Counted from the stretch's first letter, positions 1-6,777 are shown. The stretch: DNA of 9,655 nt from Bacillota bacterium (GCA_029239575.1 JARBUP010000099.1:1-9655); one strand, 5' to 3'. Notes: generated from the letters alone by a model not told the origin. Numbers and translations: made by a program.

Positions 1-359
1 CACTCCATCAAATGCCCCATACAAATCATATAACTGAGCAGTTGTACCTGGTTGTATATTGTATTTCGAACTTATTTTTACACTTGTTATATTTCCATTG
101 GAATCCCTGCTGCATTCATAAACTTTTACATTTGATGAATATTCCATGTATGTTATTCCATCTATTTGAAGCTGATTAGAATATACCTGTGTTATTTTAA
201 TTCTATCAGTTTCAGGAATTAATTTTTGTATACTTGTAATTGAACCATTGGTAATTGTAGCTTTGACATAAGAATTTTGCATGGATGAAATATTTATTGA
301 ATTTGAAACATAAAAGCTGTTGTAATTATTGAAAAACTTTACTTGTGATATATTTGAAT
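1..359 (-). pseudogene. Displaced 3' part of the SLH-protein gene
   Basis: The minus-strand frame with codons ending at positions 3, 2, 1 is open from about 414 to the window edge and continues the SLH protein: after NSINISSMQN it reads SYVKATITNGSITSIQKL and further beta-rich sequence ending ...YDLYGAFDGV at position 1. It is the natural continuation because the 89-bp repeat unit carries the same residues (FFNNYNSFYVSNSINISSMQN) in both frames. The upstream protein stops at 360-362 in the other frame. This part has no good start of its own: the only near ATG, at 280-282, has no ribosome site. It is probably untranslated unless the duplication collapses. The true 3' end lies outside the window. 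Confidence 0.75.
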
Positions 360-450
360 CTAATTTTGCATGGATGAAATATTTATTGAATTTGAAACAT
401 AAAAGCTGTTGTAATTATTAAAAAACTTTACTTGTGATATATTTGAATCT
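273..450. repeat. 89-bp tandem duplication (two copies) inside the SLH gene
   Basis: Copy 1 is 273-361 and copy 2 is 362-450. They are identical except position 331 (g) against 420 (a), a synonymous TTC/TTT change in the Lys-Phe-Phe-Asn codons. The period continues 6 bases past copy 2 (aatttt at 451-456). Because 89 is not a multiple of 3, the extra copy shifts the frame and makes a TAG at the junction. The near-perfect identity suggests a recent event that slippage or recombination could reverse. Confidence 0.95.
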
Positions 451-2384
451 AATTTTTTAATACTGCTGATTATGCCTAAAACTGTACCGCTATAACTTGA
501 TTCAGTTTCTTTCAATGGTTCTGTAACTGTTATAGTTTCATTTATCTTTAGCCCATATGTCAAATACACTGCATTAACTTGACCATAACCTACAACAGAT
601 TTGCCTATTAAGTAACTGCTTAATTTATTAGGTTTTAAAAGCTGATATCTCCCATTTGACTCATATACAATAAATGTAGAGCTTGTTACTTTACTTCCAT
701 TAGATAATGTTTGATTGTTTTCATCATAGGAACTTGCTAAATAATTTGTTGGCATTTCTTTAATTATTTTCAAAAGTCCAGAAGAAACAGGGTCAAACAT
801 TATTATGTCATTTTTTCGCAAAGAATTTATACGTTGTAATGAATAACCATTGTCATATATATTTACAGCACTTGAATTATCAGCTAATGAATATGTTTTT
901 ATATTTCCATATTGATCTAAAATTTTAACAGTAGCATATGCATTTGTTCCGTTAGTTGCGTTTAAAATAATTCCATATGTTTTTGGGGTTGTTCCATAAC
1001 TATTTATATACAACTTAACTATATCCCCATTTTTATCTAATATTAATGTAACATTATCTTTAACAGAAGCAGCTTCAGTAAAAATGAAATTGTTTTTAGT
1101 TTTATAAACTGTATTGTTTATTGTATAATAATATGTGTTATCTTGTTTTTGAGTATTTGTAATTAATCCTGATACTTGATTTCTTAATACTTCAACAGTT
1201 AAAGCTGAATTATTAGCTGATTCATTTGTTTCATAAAAATAAACTAAATCATTTATTTTTATTTCTGATAAAGAAGATGCATCACCATAAATATGTAGTT
1301 TATTATAATTTATTTCACCGTCATTTTTTAAAGGAAGATGCTTGCCAGAAAGTAAGTTGCTTCCTGATTTATATAAATTATTTTTATCTATTAATATTTC
1401 ATCAGTTTCTTTATAAGCTATTACTCCTAATATTTTTGCGTCCAATGAATCATTTTCGCTTACTATTTTTATTTTAGAATTTAATAATGAATCATAACTA
1501 CCTAAGGCACCATTAACCACTATAGGAACATCGGGTATTTTAATAGCTCTTACATTACCATAATCATCTGTTACGAAAATTACTCTGTTTGAAAGTAAGT
1601 TTGTAACAGTTCCTGTTAATTCGGTATATGTTGAATTTGATACGCTTACAACATTACCATTTAAATCATAGTAAAAATCCCAAGTATTAAATAAATAATC
1701 TGTATAATCAAAACTTTCTGATTTTAAATCTTGTAAAGTCACATCTTTAGTAGAAACTGAACCAACTAAAGAAATAAGTTTTTTTCCTGTATTGCTAATT
1801 GTAGTATTATTTTTAACTTCTACTAAATCACATCCTAAAGCATTATAAAGCATTATGGATATATCTCTTCTTGTTGCAAGGTCATGATTTTGTCTTTGTA
1901 AATTTTGAAATAAATTCAATAGTTTTGCTTTTTCATAATAATTTTCTGGCCAATCTCCACCAATGGATTCATCTGTATAACCTAATAATCTTACAATCAT
2001 AGTAGTTGCTTCATTAAATTTTATATAATTGTCAGGACCATATTTATTATTAGTTATACCTGAAACAATATTTAATACATCTGCTAATTCAACATATCTT
2101 TCTGCCCAATGTCCGTTCATGTCATCATAGACAGAAGTCATATTTTTTGAATACTCATAATAACCAGCTGCAATAGTAATTATTTTAGCCATTTCTGCTC
2201 GTGTTACGGGCATATCCGGTCTAAATGTATTATCAGGATAACCATTAATAATGTTGTAACTTGACAAAACAGTTACAGCATCTTTGCAGGAATCTTCTTT
2301 TATATCGGTAAAGATTTCTGCACCATATGCTAAATTCATCGAAAACATGAATATTAAAATTGTAATTAATAATAATTTTTTCAT
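360..2384 (-). CDS. S-layer homology (SLH) domain surface protein, C-terminus cut by a frameshifting duplication
   Basis: Exported cell-surface protein. Residues 1-21 form a signal peptide: MKK, a hydrophobic core, then a likely cut after LAYG. Three SLH repeats follow at about 25-74, 86-137 and 143-187; the first holds the typical FRPDMPVTRAE segment (TRAE at 61-64). By family knowledge, SLH triplets bind pyruvylated secondary wall polymer and hold proteins in the S-layer. From about 190 on the protein is Asn/Ser/Thr/Tyr-rich and beta-prone, with recurring units that open with G-x-V or G-x-I strands and close with phrases such as GDIVKLYI; no enzyme motif is seen. The ATG at 2382-2384 follows GAGATGAG at 8 nt. 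The frame ends at TAG 360-362, a stop made at the junction of an 89-bp tandem duplication (273-450). Without the second copy the frame would run off the left edge, so 674 aa is a truncated product. It may share transcripts with the radical SAM gene 106 bp upstream, since no terminator lies between them. Confidence 0.85.
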   Translation of the reverse strand: MKKLLLITILIFMFSMNLAYGAEIFTDIKEDSCKDAVTVLSSYNIINGYPDNTFRPDMPVTRAEMAKIITIAAGYYEYSKNMTSVYDDMNGHWAERYVELADVLNIVSGITNNKYGPDNYIKFNEATTMIVRLLGYTDESIGGDWPENYYEKAKLLNLFQNLQRQNHDLATRRDISIMLYNALGCDLVEVKNNTTISNTGKKLISLVGSVSTKDVTLQDLKSESFDYTDYLFNTWDFYYDLNGNVVSVSNSTYTELTGTVTNLLSNRVIFVTDDYGNVRAIKIPDVPIVVNGALGSYDSLLNSKIKIVSENDSLDAKILGVIAYKETDEILIDKNNLYKSGSNLLSGKHLPLKNDGEINYNKLHIYGDASSLSEIKINDLVYFYETNESANNSALTVEVLRNQVSGLITNTQKQDNTYYYTINNTVYKTKNNFIFTEAASVKDNVTLILDKNGDIVKLYINSYGTTPKTYGIILNATNGTNAYATVKILDQYGNIKTYSLADNSSAVNIYDNGYSLQRINSLRKNDIIMFDPVSSGLLKIIKEMPTNYLASSYDENNQTLSNGSKVTSSTFIVYESNGRYQLLKPNKLSSYLIGKSVVGYGQVNAVYLTYGLKINETITVTEPLKETESSYSGTVLGIISSIKKLDSNISQVKFFNNYNSFYVSNSINISSMQN

Positions 2385-2412
2385 AGCTGCATCTCATCTC
2401 TAATAAAATCTA

Positions 2413-2457
2413 AGATAAAATCATAACTTTAATTTTATCTATGTTAATTTCATTATA
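2413..2457 (-). promoter_or_regulatory. Possible promoter -10 and inverted repeat in the SLH gene leader
   Basis: On the minus strand a perfect TATAAT lies at 2452-2457, but no convincing -35 is seen 16-18 bp upstream. Downstream of it is a perfect 9-bp inverted repeat, AGATAAAAT at 2413-2421 and ATTTTATCT at 2432-2440, with a 10-nt spacer. It would lie in the 5' leader about 30 nt before the start codon. It has no G+C and no T-run, so it looks more like an operator than a terminator. In this A+T-rich DNA it may be chance. Confidence 0.3.
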
Positions 2458-2490
2458 ATATAAAAAGATAAATACAGTATTACATAAAAA

Positions 2491-3417
2491 TTACAATATT
2501 TCCTTAAAATATATACCCTGGAAACTTTCCCTTATTTTTAATTCTTTATCTATGTCAGATAATACCTTTAATTTATTTAAGGACCAGCAAGGTTCAATTA
2601 AGTCAGACTTTTTTCCGTCACCCGTTACCCTGTGTACAACTGTTTTAGGATTTAATATTTCTAAACAATCACATACAAGCTTAACATATTCTTGCTCATC
2701 CATTATTGGAAATGGGTTTTGGCAATAATATTTTTCTAAATCAGTATTTTTAAGAATGTGCAGCATATGGAGTTTTATTCCCCAAATATTTAATGAAGAA
2801 ATGTAATTAACCGATTCCATAATTTGTTCATGAGTTTCATTAGGAATTCCAATTATTAAATGAACAACCACTTTAATATTTTTTTCTTTTAATAGTTTTA
2901 TAGCTTTATCAAATTGTGGTAGTTTATAACCCCTTCGCAAAAATAAAGCAGAATTATCGTGTATAGTTTGTAGTCCTAATTCAACCCATAAAAATGTAGT
3001 TTCATTAATTTCTGCTAAAAGTTTTACGATTTCTTCATCAATACAATCAGGTCTTGTTGCAATTGCAATACCTTTTATATCTGGGTTATCCAAAGCTTCA
3101 TAATATTTTATCCGCAAGTTTTCAACAGTATCATATGTATTTGTGAAATTTTGAAAATAAGCGATGTAAGTGTTGCTTATCCACTTTTTAGACATAATGC
3201 TTTTTTGTTCGGCCATTTGTATACTTATAGATTTATAGTTTTCAGAATTAAAATCTCCTGAACCTCGTTCACTACAGAAAATACAACCATTTTCGCCAAT
3301 TTTCCCGTCTCTGTTAGGGCAAGTAAAATTCCCATCTATTGATAATTTTATAGTTTTTTCGCCAAATAATTTTTTAAATTCATAATTTAAAGTATGATAT
3401 CTTTTATCGTTCCACAT
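2491..3417 (-). CDS. ytqA: TIGR01212-family radical SAM protein (YtqA/YhcC type)
   Basis: Cytoplasmic radical SAM enzyme of 308 aa, the usual length for this family. The cluster-binding cysteines are C33, C45 and C48 in CPNRDGKIGENGCIFC, the widened C-x11-C-x2-C form typical of TIGR01212 proteins rather than the classical CxxxCxxC. Other family landmarks are GIAIATRPDC (116-125), the WVELGLQ strand (144-150), HLIIGIPNET (186-195), KLHMLH (215-220) and HRVTGDG (262-268). B. subtilis YtqA has been proposed, under the name MnmL, to act in conversion of cmnm5(s2)U to nm5(s2)U at the tRNA wobble position, before methylation by MnmM/YtqB. That role is carried over by family here, and no mnmM gene is in the window. 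The ATG at 3415-3417 follows AAAGGTGG at 11 nt. Its likely promoter (3499-3527) sits among DnaA boxes. No terminator is seen before the SLH gene. Confidence 0.88.
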   Translation of the reverse strand: MWNDKRYHTLNYEFKKLFGEKTIKLSIDGNFTCPNRDGKIGENGCIFCSERGSGDFNSENYKSISIQMAEQKSIMSKKWISNTYIAYFQNFTNTYDTVENLRIKYYEALDNPDIKGIAIATRPDCIDEEIVKLLAEINETTFLWVELGLQTIHDNSALFLRRGYKLPQFDKAIKLLKEKNIKVVVHLIIGIPNETHEQIMESVNYISSLNIWGIKLHMLHILKNTDLEKYYCQNPFPIMDEQEYVKLVCDCLEILNPKTVVHRVTGDGKKSDLIEPCWSLNKLKVLSDIDKELKIRESFQGIYFKEIL

Positions 3418-3456
3418 ATTGTATTAAGCCACCTTTTAAAATCATTTTTGTAAAAG

Positions 3457-3610
3457 TTATCCACAGCCTTTTTGATTTTTGCTATGAAGTTATACACAAA
3501 TTTAATGCCTTTTTAGGCACTTGTCAACAACTTTATCCACAATTGTTGATTATTTTTGCTTTTTGCCTTAGTTTTGTATTGTTAAAAATACTTAACAAAT
3601 TTGTGTATAA
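3457..3610. promoter_or_regulatory. Cluster of four exact DnaA boxes
   Basis: Four perfect matches to TTATNCACA occur in 154 bp: TTATCCACA at 3457-3465 (+), TTATACACA at 3490-3498 (+), TTATCCACA at 3533-3541 (+), and TTATACACA on the minus strand at 3602-3610. The three plus-strand boxes start 33 and 43 bp apart, close to whole helical turns. A degenerate box, TTGTCAACA, is at 3521-3529. The DNA from 3542 to 3660 is strongly A+T-rich. By family knowledge such clusters occur at oriC and at DnaA-regulated or DnaA-titrating sites. No dnaA, dnaN, rpmH or other replication gene is in the window, so a regulatory or titration site is at least as likely as an origin. Confidence 0.7.
3499..3527 (-). 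promoter_or_regulatory. Sigma-A-like promoter for the radical SAM gene
   Basis: On the minus strand: a perfect -35 TTGACA at 3522-3527, a 17-bp spacer, and -10 TAAATT at 3499-3504 (4 of 6). Transcription would start near 3492, giving a leader of about 75 nt. The spacer holds a short palindrome, TGCCT at 3506-3510 and AGGCA at 3515-3519. One DnaA box (3533-3541) lies just upstream of the -35, one (3490-3498) covers the predicted start, and one (3457-3465) lies in the leader. Confidence 0.55.
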
Positions 3611-3611
3611 T
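3579..3611 (+). promoter_or_regulatory. Plus-strand promoter with an overlapping Rex-like palindrome
   Basis: A perfect TATAAT is at 3606-3611, with TTAAAA (4 of 6) at 3582-3587 and an 18-bp spacer. A 7-bp inverted repeat, TTGTTAA at 3579-3585 and TTAACAA at 3592-3598 (6-nt gap), covers the -35 and part of the spacer, the place for a repressor site. The arms equal the clostridial Rex half-sites, but Rex sites have a 4-nt gap, so the regulator is uncertain. The -10 also overlaps the minus-strand DnaA box 3602-3610. Confidence 0.4.
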
Positions 3612-3617
3612 ATATTT

Positions 3618-3709
3618 TAATTTGGATATAACTATTAGAGATAATACTTTTTCAATCTTCTTCCAAACAAAAATATCCCACATGTTATTGCATGTGGGGT
3701 ATTTTTTAT
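3618..3709 (+). ncRNA. Candidate small RNA of about 90 nt
   Basis: A transcript from the TATAAT at 3606-3611 would start near 3618 and end at the strong hairpin/T-run at 3669-3709. It holds no start codon with a ribosome site, so it is not an obvious small protein. A single-stranded pyrimidine-rich stretch (about 3648-3664) precedes the hairpin. The downstream aldo/keto reductase has its own near-consensus promoter beyond the terminator, which argues against this being just that gene's leader. No known RNA family is recognised. Start and expression are inferred. Confidence 0.3.
3669..3709 (+). terminator. Strong rho-independent terminator in the divergent intergenic region
   Basis: The stem pairs 3669-3684 with 3691-3706. 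The core TCCCACATG / CATGTGGGG has one G-T wobble and is extended by A/T pairs, with the 6-nt loop ttattg. A run of T follows on the plus strand. The A-rich left arm gives a weaker T-run in the minus direction. Both neighbouring genes read away from it, so it must end a transcript that starts inside this gap, or block stray transcription. Confidence 0.85.
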
Positions 3710-3743
3710 TCTATTTTTAAAAATATATGTCGAGATTTATCAA

Positions 3744-3772
3744 TTGACGTAATATTTTATGTGTAATATAAT
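3744..3772 (+). promoter_or_regulatory. Sigma-A promoter of the aldo/keto reductase gene
   Basis: TTGACG (5 of 6) at 3744-3749, a 17-bp spacer, and perfect TATAAT at 3767-3772. Transcription would start near 3779, about 32 nt before the start codon. This is the best-matching promoter in the window and lies downstream of the 3669-3709 terminator, so the gene is transcribed on its own. Confidence 0.75.
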
Positions 3773-3810
3773 TAGTTGGTTTAATTATTTTATGAAGGGA
3801 ATGAAAATAT

Positions 3811-4824
3811 TTGATTAAGAAATTATTAGGCAACACAGGTATGGAAGTTTCAGTAGTTGGCTTTGGGGGTATCCCTATTCAAAGATTAAATCAAGAAGAG
3901 GTAACTAAATTAATATTAGAATGTAAAAATCAAGGAATTAATTTTATAGATACAGCAAGGGTATATACAATAAGCGAACAATATATTGGAAATGCTCTTA
4001 AAGAAGTAGGAAGAGATAATTTTTATGTAGCTACAAAAGCTATGAGTTTTACTTATGAAGATATGAAAAAATCTATTGAAACTAGTTTAAATGTAATGAA
4101 TTTAGATTATATTGATTTATATCAAGTACATAATGCATCAAATATGGACTCATTAAATAAGGTTCTTTCAGAAGATGGTGCTTTAAAAGCTTTAATTGAA
4201 GCTAAAAAGTCAGGTTTAATAAAACATATAGGAATAACTGGCCATATAAAAGAAGTATTAATGAAAGCTATAGAATATGATGAGTTTGAAACTATACAAT
4301 TTCCTTTCAATCCAGTAGAATCACAGGGAAAAGAATTATTTGAAAAAGCACTTAGTTTAGGTAAAGGTACAATAGCTATGAAACCTATTGCAGGTGGAGC
4401 ATTTAATAACGCAACTCTTTCCTTAAAATATATAGTGAATTCAAATTTAATAACATCTGCAATTCCTGGAATGGATTCTATAGAACAAGTAATAAATAAT
4501 GCTGCAGTAGGTAAAGTATTACAACCATTAACTGAAACAGAAAAAAATATTATTAATGAGGAAGTAAATGAGCTTGGCAATAATTTTTGCAGAAGATGTG
4601 GTTATTGTAAGCCGTGTCCAGAAGGAATAGATATCCCCGGCATATTTATAGCTGAAGGCTATGTTACAAGATATAATTTACTTGATTATGGAAAATCTAA
4701 ATATGATGTTATGACAATAAAGGCAGATGCATGTGTGAGATGCCGTAAATGTGAAAAAAAATGCCCATATAATTTGCCCATAGTTAATATGTTAAAACAT
4801 TCAGTAGAAATATTTAAAAATTGA
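3811..4824 (+). CDS. Aldo/keto reductase with C-terminal 4Fe-4S dicluster domain
   Basis: Cytoplasmic oxidoreductase of 337 aa. Residues 1-250 form the aldo/keto reductase barrel: the entry RKLGNTG-like KKLLGNTGMEVSVVGFGG, and the catalytic tetrad D47 and Y52 (FIDTARVY), K76 (VATKAM) and H107 (YQVHNA). The C-terminus carries two ferredoxin-like cysteine sets, C260-x2-C263-x2-C266-x2-C269-P and C308-x2-C311-x2-C314-x3-C318-P, expected to hold two 4Fe-4S clusters. This matches the COG1453-type reductases common in anaerobes, which probably pass electrons between a carbonyl or NAD(P)H site and a ferredoxin-like carrier; the substrate is unknown. The start is TTG at 3811-3813, with GAAGGGA at 3794-3800, 10 nt away. 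A TGA at 3802-3804 blocks any longer start, and the next in-frame ATG (residue 11) would cut the family's N-terminal strand. It has its own promoter and converges on the peptidase gene. Confidence 0.92.
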   Translation: MIKKLLGNTGMEVSVVGFGGIPIQRLNQEEVTKLILECKNQGINFIDTARVYTISEQYIGNALKEVGRDNFYVATKAMSFTYEDMKKSIETSLNVMNLDYIDLYQVHNASNMDSLNKVLSEDGALKALIEAKKSGLIKHIGITGHIKEVLMKAIEYDEFETIQFPFNPVESQGKELFEKALSLGKGTIAMKPIAGGAFNNATLSLKYIVNSNLITSAIPGMDSIEQVINNAAVGKVLQPLTETEKNIINEEVNELGNNFCRRCGYCKPCPEGIDIPGIFIAEGYVTRYNLLDYGKSKYDVMTIKADACVRCRKCEKKCPYNLPIVNMLKHSVEIFKN

Positions 4825-4826
4825 TA

Positions 4827-4862
4827 AAAAAAATATGGGCGAAAGTACGCTCATATTTTTTT
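4827..4862. terminator. Bidirectional terminator between the reductase and peptidase genes
   Basis: The stem pairs 4827-4841 with 4848-4862: an A-run, ATATGGGCG, loop aaagta, CGCTCATAT and a T-run, with one G-T wobble. The A-run on one side and T-run on the other give a U-tail in both directions. It begins 3 nt after the reductase stop and ends 4 nt before the peptidase stop, so it serves both converging genes. Confidence 0.9.
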
Positions 4863-4865
4863 GTT

Positions 4866-6563
4866 TTATAATTTTGTATCATCTACTGAATCAAGATAAT
4901 TTTTAATTGGTATTATAACTGACTCTATTGTAGAATCCTCAAATGGGCTTTGTAAGTTTCCTTCTTGTAGAAGTTGTAAAAACGGCTTGCTTCCTCCAAC
5001 TTTACAAAGATTTAAATATTCACCCCATGCCTTTTGCCTATCACCAAGATTAAATTTAACCCAATATTGGAAAGAACAAACTTGAGCTAATGTATAATCA
5101 ATATAATAAAATGGATTGCCAAATATATGACCTTGTTTAAACCAATATCCACCTTCATTATAAAATTTGTTATTTTCATAATCAAGCCAAGGTAAATATT
5201 TTTTCTCTATTTCTCTCCATGTTTTTCTTCTTTCATTTGGAGTTAAATTAGGATTTTCATATATTTTATGTTGAAATTCATCCACTGTAACTCCATAAGG
5301 TATGAACAATAATGCACTTGATAAATGAGAGAATTTATATTTTAGTTCATTTTCTTCGAAAAATAAATTCATCCATGGCCAAGTTATGAACTCCATACTC
5401 ATTGAATGTATTTCACAAGCTTCATATGTAGGGAATATAAGTTCAGGAAATTCTATATTTCTGCTTTCATAAACTTGGAATGCATGACCTGCTTCATGGG
5501 TTAATACATCCACATCCCCTGATGTCCCATTAAAATTAGCGAAAATAAAAGGTGATTTATAATTTTGAATAAATGTACAGTATCCTCCTGATTGTTTATT
5601 TGGTTTTGTTTCAAGATCAAATAAATCTTTTTCTATCATAAATTTAAAAAACTCATCAGTTTCAGGTGAAATTTCAGAATACATTTTTTTAGCTCTTTCA
5701 AGCATCCAGTCTTTGCCGCCCTTCGGCTTAGCATTTCCAGTTGTAAAATCTAAATCTTTATCATAATATTTGAAGTTATCTATATTTAATCTATTTGCTT
5801 GCCTTATTCTTAATTCATTAGAAATAGGAACTATGTATTTTAAAACTTGGTTTCTATAACTTTCAACTTCCTTTGCACCATATTCTGAACGATGCATCCT
5901 AATATAGCCTAATTCCACGAAGTTTTTATAACCTAATTTAACGGCAATTTTATTTCTTACCTTAACCATTTTATCAAAAATTTCATCAAATTTTTCCATG
6001 TTCGCTTCAAAGAAACCTGTATATTTTTCATAAGCTTCTTTTCTTATTTCTCTATTTAATGATTGCATATATGGCTGCATTTGAGATAAATTTAATGTTT
6101 TATTGTCAAAATTAATTTTTGCCGATGAAATGAGTTTGTCATATTCGCTTTCAAGCTTATTTTCTTCCTGCAAATCTTCAACAACTTCTTCAGAAAAAGT
6201 TTTAATTTCCATTTCAGCCATTGTAAAATACTGAAGAGGAATTTTTTTCTTTAATTCATCTTTAAATTTAGAATTTATCAATGCTTTATAATAATCAACA
6301 GTTAAACCTTGAAATATAGGACCTGCGTTGTCCATATATTCATTTTCATTGTCATAAAATTGGTCCTCTGTGTTTATGGAATGTCTGATTGCTACTAAAT
6401 TAGCCATGGTATCTAAGTTTTTTGAAAATTTGTTAATTTCATTTATAATAGCTAATTGCTCTTGTGCATTTTGAGAAAAGTTAAAATTTTCTATAAGCAT
6501 ATTATATTGAGCTTTCACAGTGTCAATTACAGGTCTTTCATATATATAATCATTAAATTTCAT
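4866..6563 (-). CDS. M3-family oligoendopeptidase (PepF-related zinc metallopeptidase)
   Basis: Cytoplasmic zinc peptidase, expected to cut short peptides of roughly 6-20 residues during peptide turnover. The protein is 565 aa from the ATG at 6561-6563. The active-site helix VLTHEAGHAF gives zinc ligands H356 and H360 and catalytic E357; the third ligand is probably E384 in YEACEIHSMSME. Near the C-terminus GHIFGNPFYYIDY (478-490) is the conserved substrate-side tyrosine segment of the M3 family. Length and layout fit the M3 group related to, but distinct from, classical PepF (TIGR02289-like); assignment to that subgroup is from memory. The start is chosen because TTGGAGG lies 5 nt upstream. 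The frame can be extended to a TTG at 6621-6623, but that codon is part of the likely -35 and has no ribosome site. No signal peptide is seen. The gene is transcribed alone and ends at the shared terminator 4827-4862. Confidence 0.92.
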   Translation of the reverse strand: MKFNDYIYERPVIDTVKAQYNMLIENFNFSQNAQEQLAIINEINKFSKNLDTMANLVAIRHSINTEDQFYDNENEYMDNAGPIFQGLTVDYYKALINSKFKDELKKKIPLQYFTMAEMEIKTFSEEVVEDLQEENKLESEYDKLISSAKINFDNKTLNLSQMQPYMQSLNREIRKEAYEKYTGFFEANMEKFDEIFDKMVKVRNKIAVKLGYKNFVELGYIRMHRSEYGAKEVESYRNQVLKYIVPISNELRIRQANRLNIDNFKYYDKDLDFTTGNAKPKGGKDWMLERAKKMYSEISPETDEFFKFMIEKDLFDLETKPNKQSGGYCTFIQNYKSPFIFANFNGTSGDVDVLTHEAGHAFQVYESRNIEFPELIFPTYEACEIHSMSMEFITWPWMNLFFEENELKYKFSHLSSALLFIPYGVTVDEFQHKIYENPNLTPNERRKTWREIEKKYLPWLDYENNKFYNEGGYWFKQGHIFGNPFYYIDYTLAQVCSFQYWVKFNLGDRQKAWGEYLNLCKVGGSKPFLQLLQEGNLQSPFEDSTIESVIIPIKNYLDSVDDTKL

Positions 6564-6594
6564 TAGTGCCTCCAAAACAGTTTCCCATAATATA

Positions 6595-6623
6595 GTAATA
6601 CAAATATTAACAGAATAATTCAA
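6595..6623 (-). promoter_or_regulatory. Sigma-A-like promoter of the peptidase gene
   Basis: On the minus strand: TTGAAT at 6618-6623 (4 of 6), a 17-bp spacer, and TATTAC at 6595-6600 (4 of 6). The start would be near 6588, giving a leader of about 25 nt. An overlapping pair (TTGTAA / TAATAT) also fits, so the exact elements are uncertain. Confidence 0.4.
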
Positions 6624-6734
6624 ACATTACAATATTTTATTTTGCAGATTTTTGGGTATTAATGTATTTATATGAAAGATATTTTGTTGCAAAAAATTAA
6701 CAAGATTGCATTGCAGGTAGTTATAATATTAATT

Positions 6735-6777
6735 ACTAAACTTCGCAGTTTTAAAAGTTCCCTTGAAGCGAATTAGT
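6735..6777. repeat. Imperfect inverted repeat in the peptidase-chemoreceptor gap
   Basis: ACTAA-ac-TTCGC (6735-6746) pairs with GCGAA-TTAGT (6768-6777) with a 2-nt bulge and a 21-nt loop. A T-rich stretch follows at 6777-6789. It could be a weak plus-strand terminator or an operator. No gene upstream on the plus strand needs a terminator here, so its role is unclear. Confidence 0.3.

Noticed and set aside
1226..1477. Plus-strand open frame of 83 codons
   Set aside because: It lies inside the SLH gene on the opposite strand, has low-complexity Phe/Leu/Tyr/His content from A+T bias, and no ribosome site.
3418..3810. Calling this region the chromosomal origin outright
   Set aside because: The boxes are convincing, but dnaA, dnaN, rpmH and other usual neighbours are absent, and no clear DnaA-trio repeat was found next to a box.
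4122..4580. Minus-strand open frame of 152 codons opposite the aldo/keto reductase
   Set aside because: It mirrors a conserved enzyme gene, its translation has no domain-like pattern, and the real gene has promoter, ribosome site and active-site motifs.
6564..6623. N-terminal extension of the peptidase from a TTG at 6621-6623
   Set aside because: The TTG coincides with the likely -35 and has no ribosome site; the ATG at 6561-6563 has a strong GGAGG.
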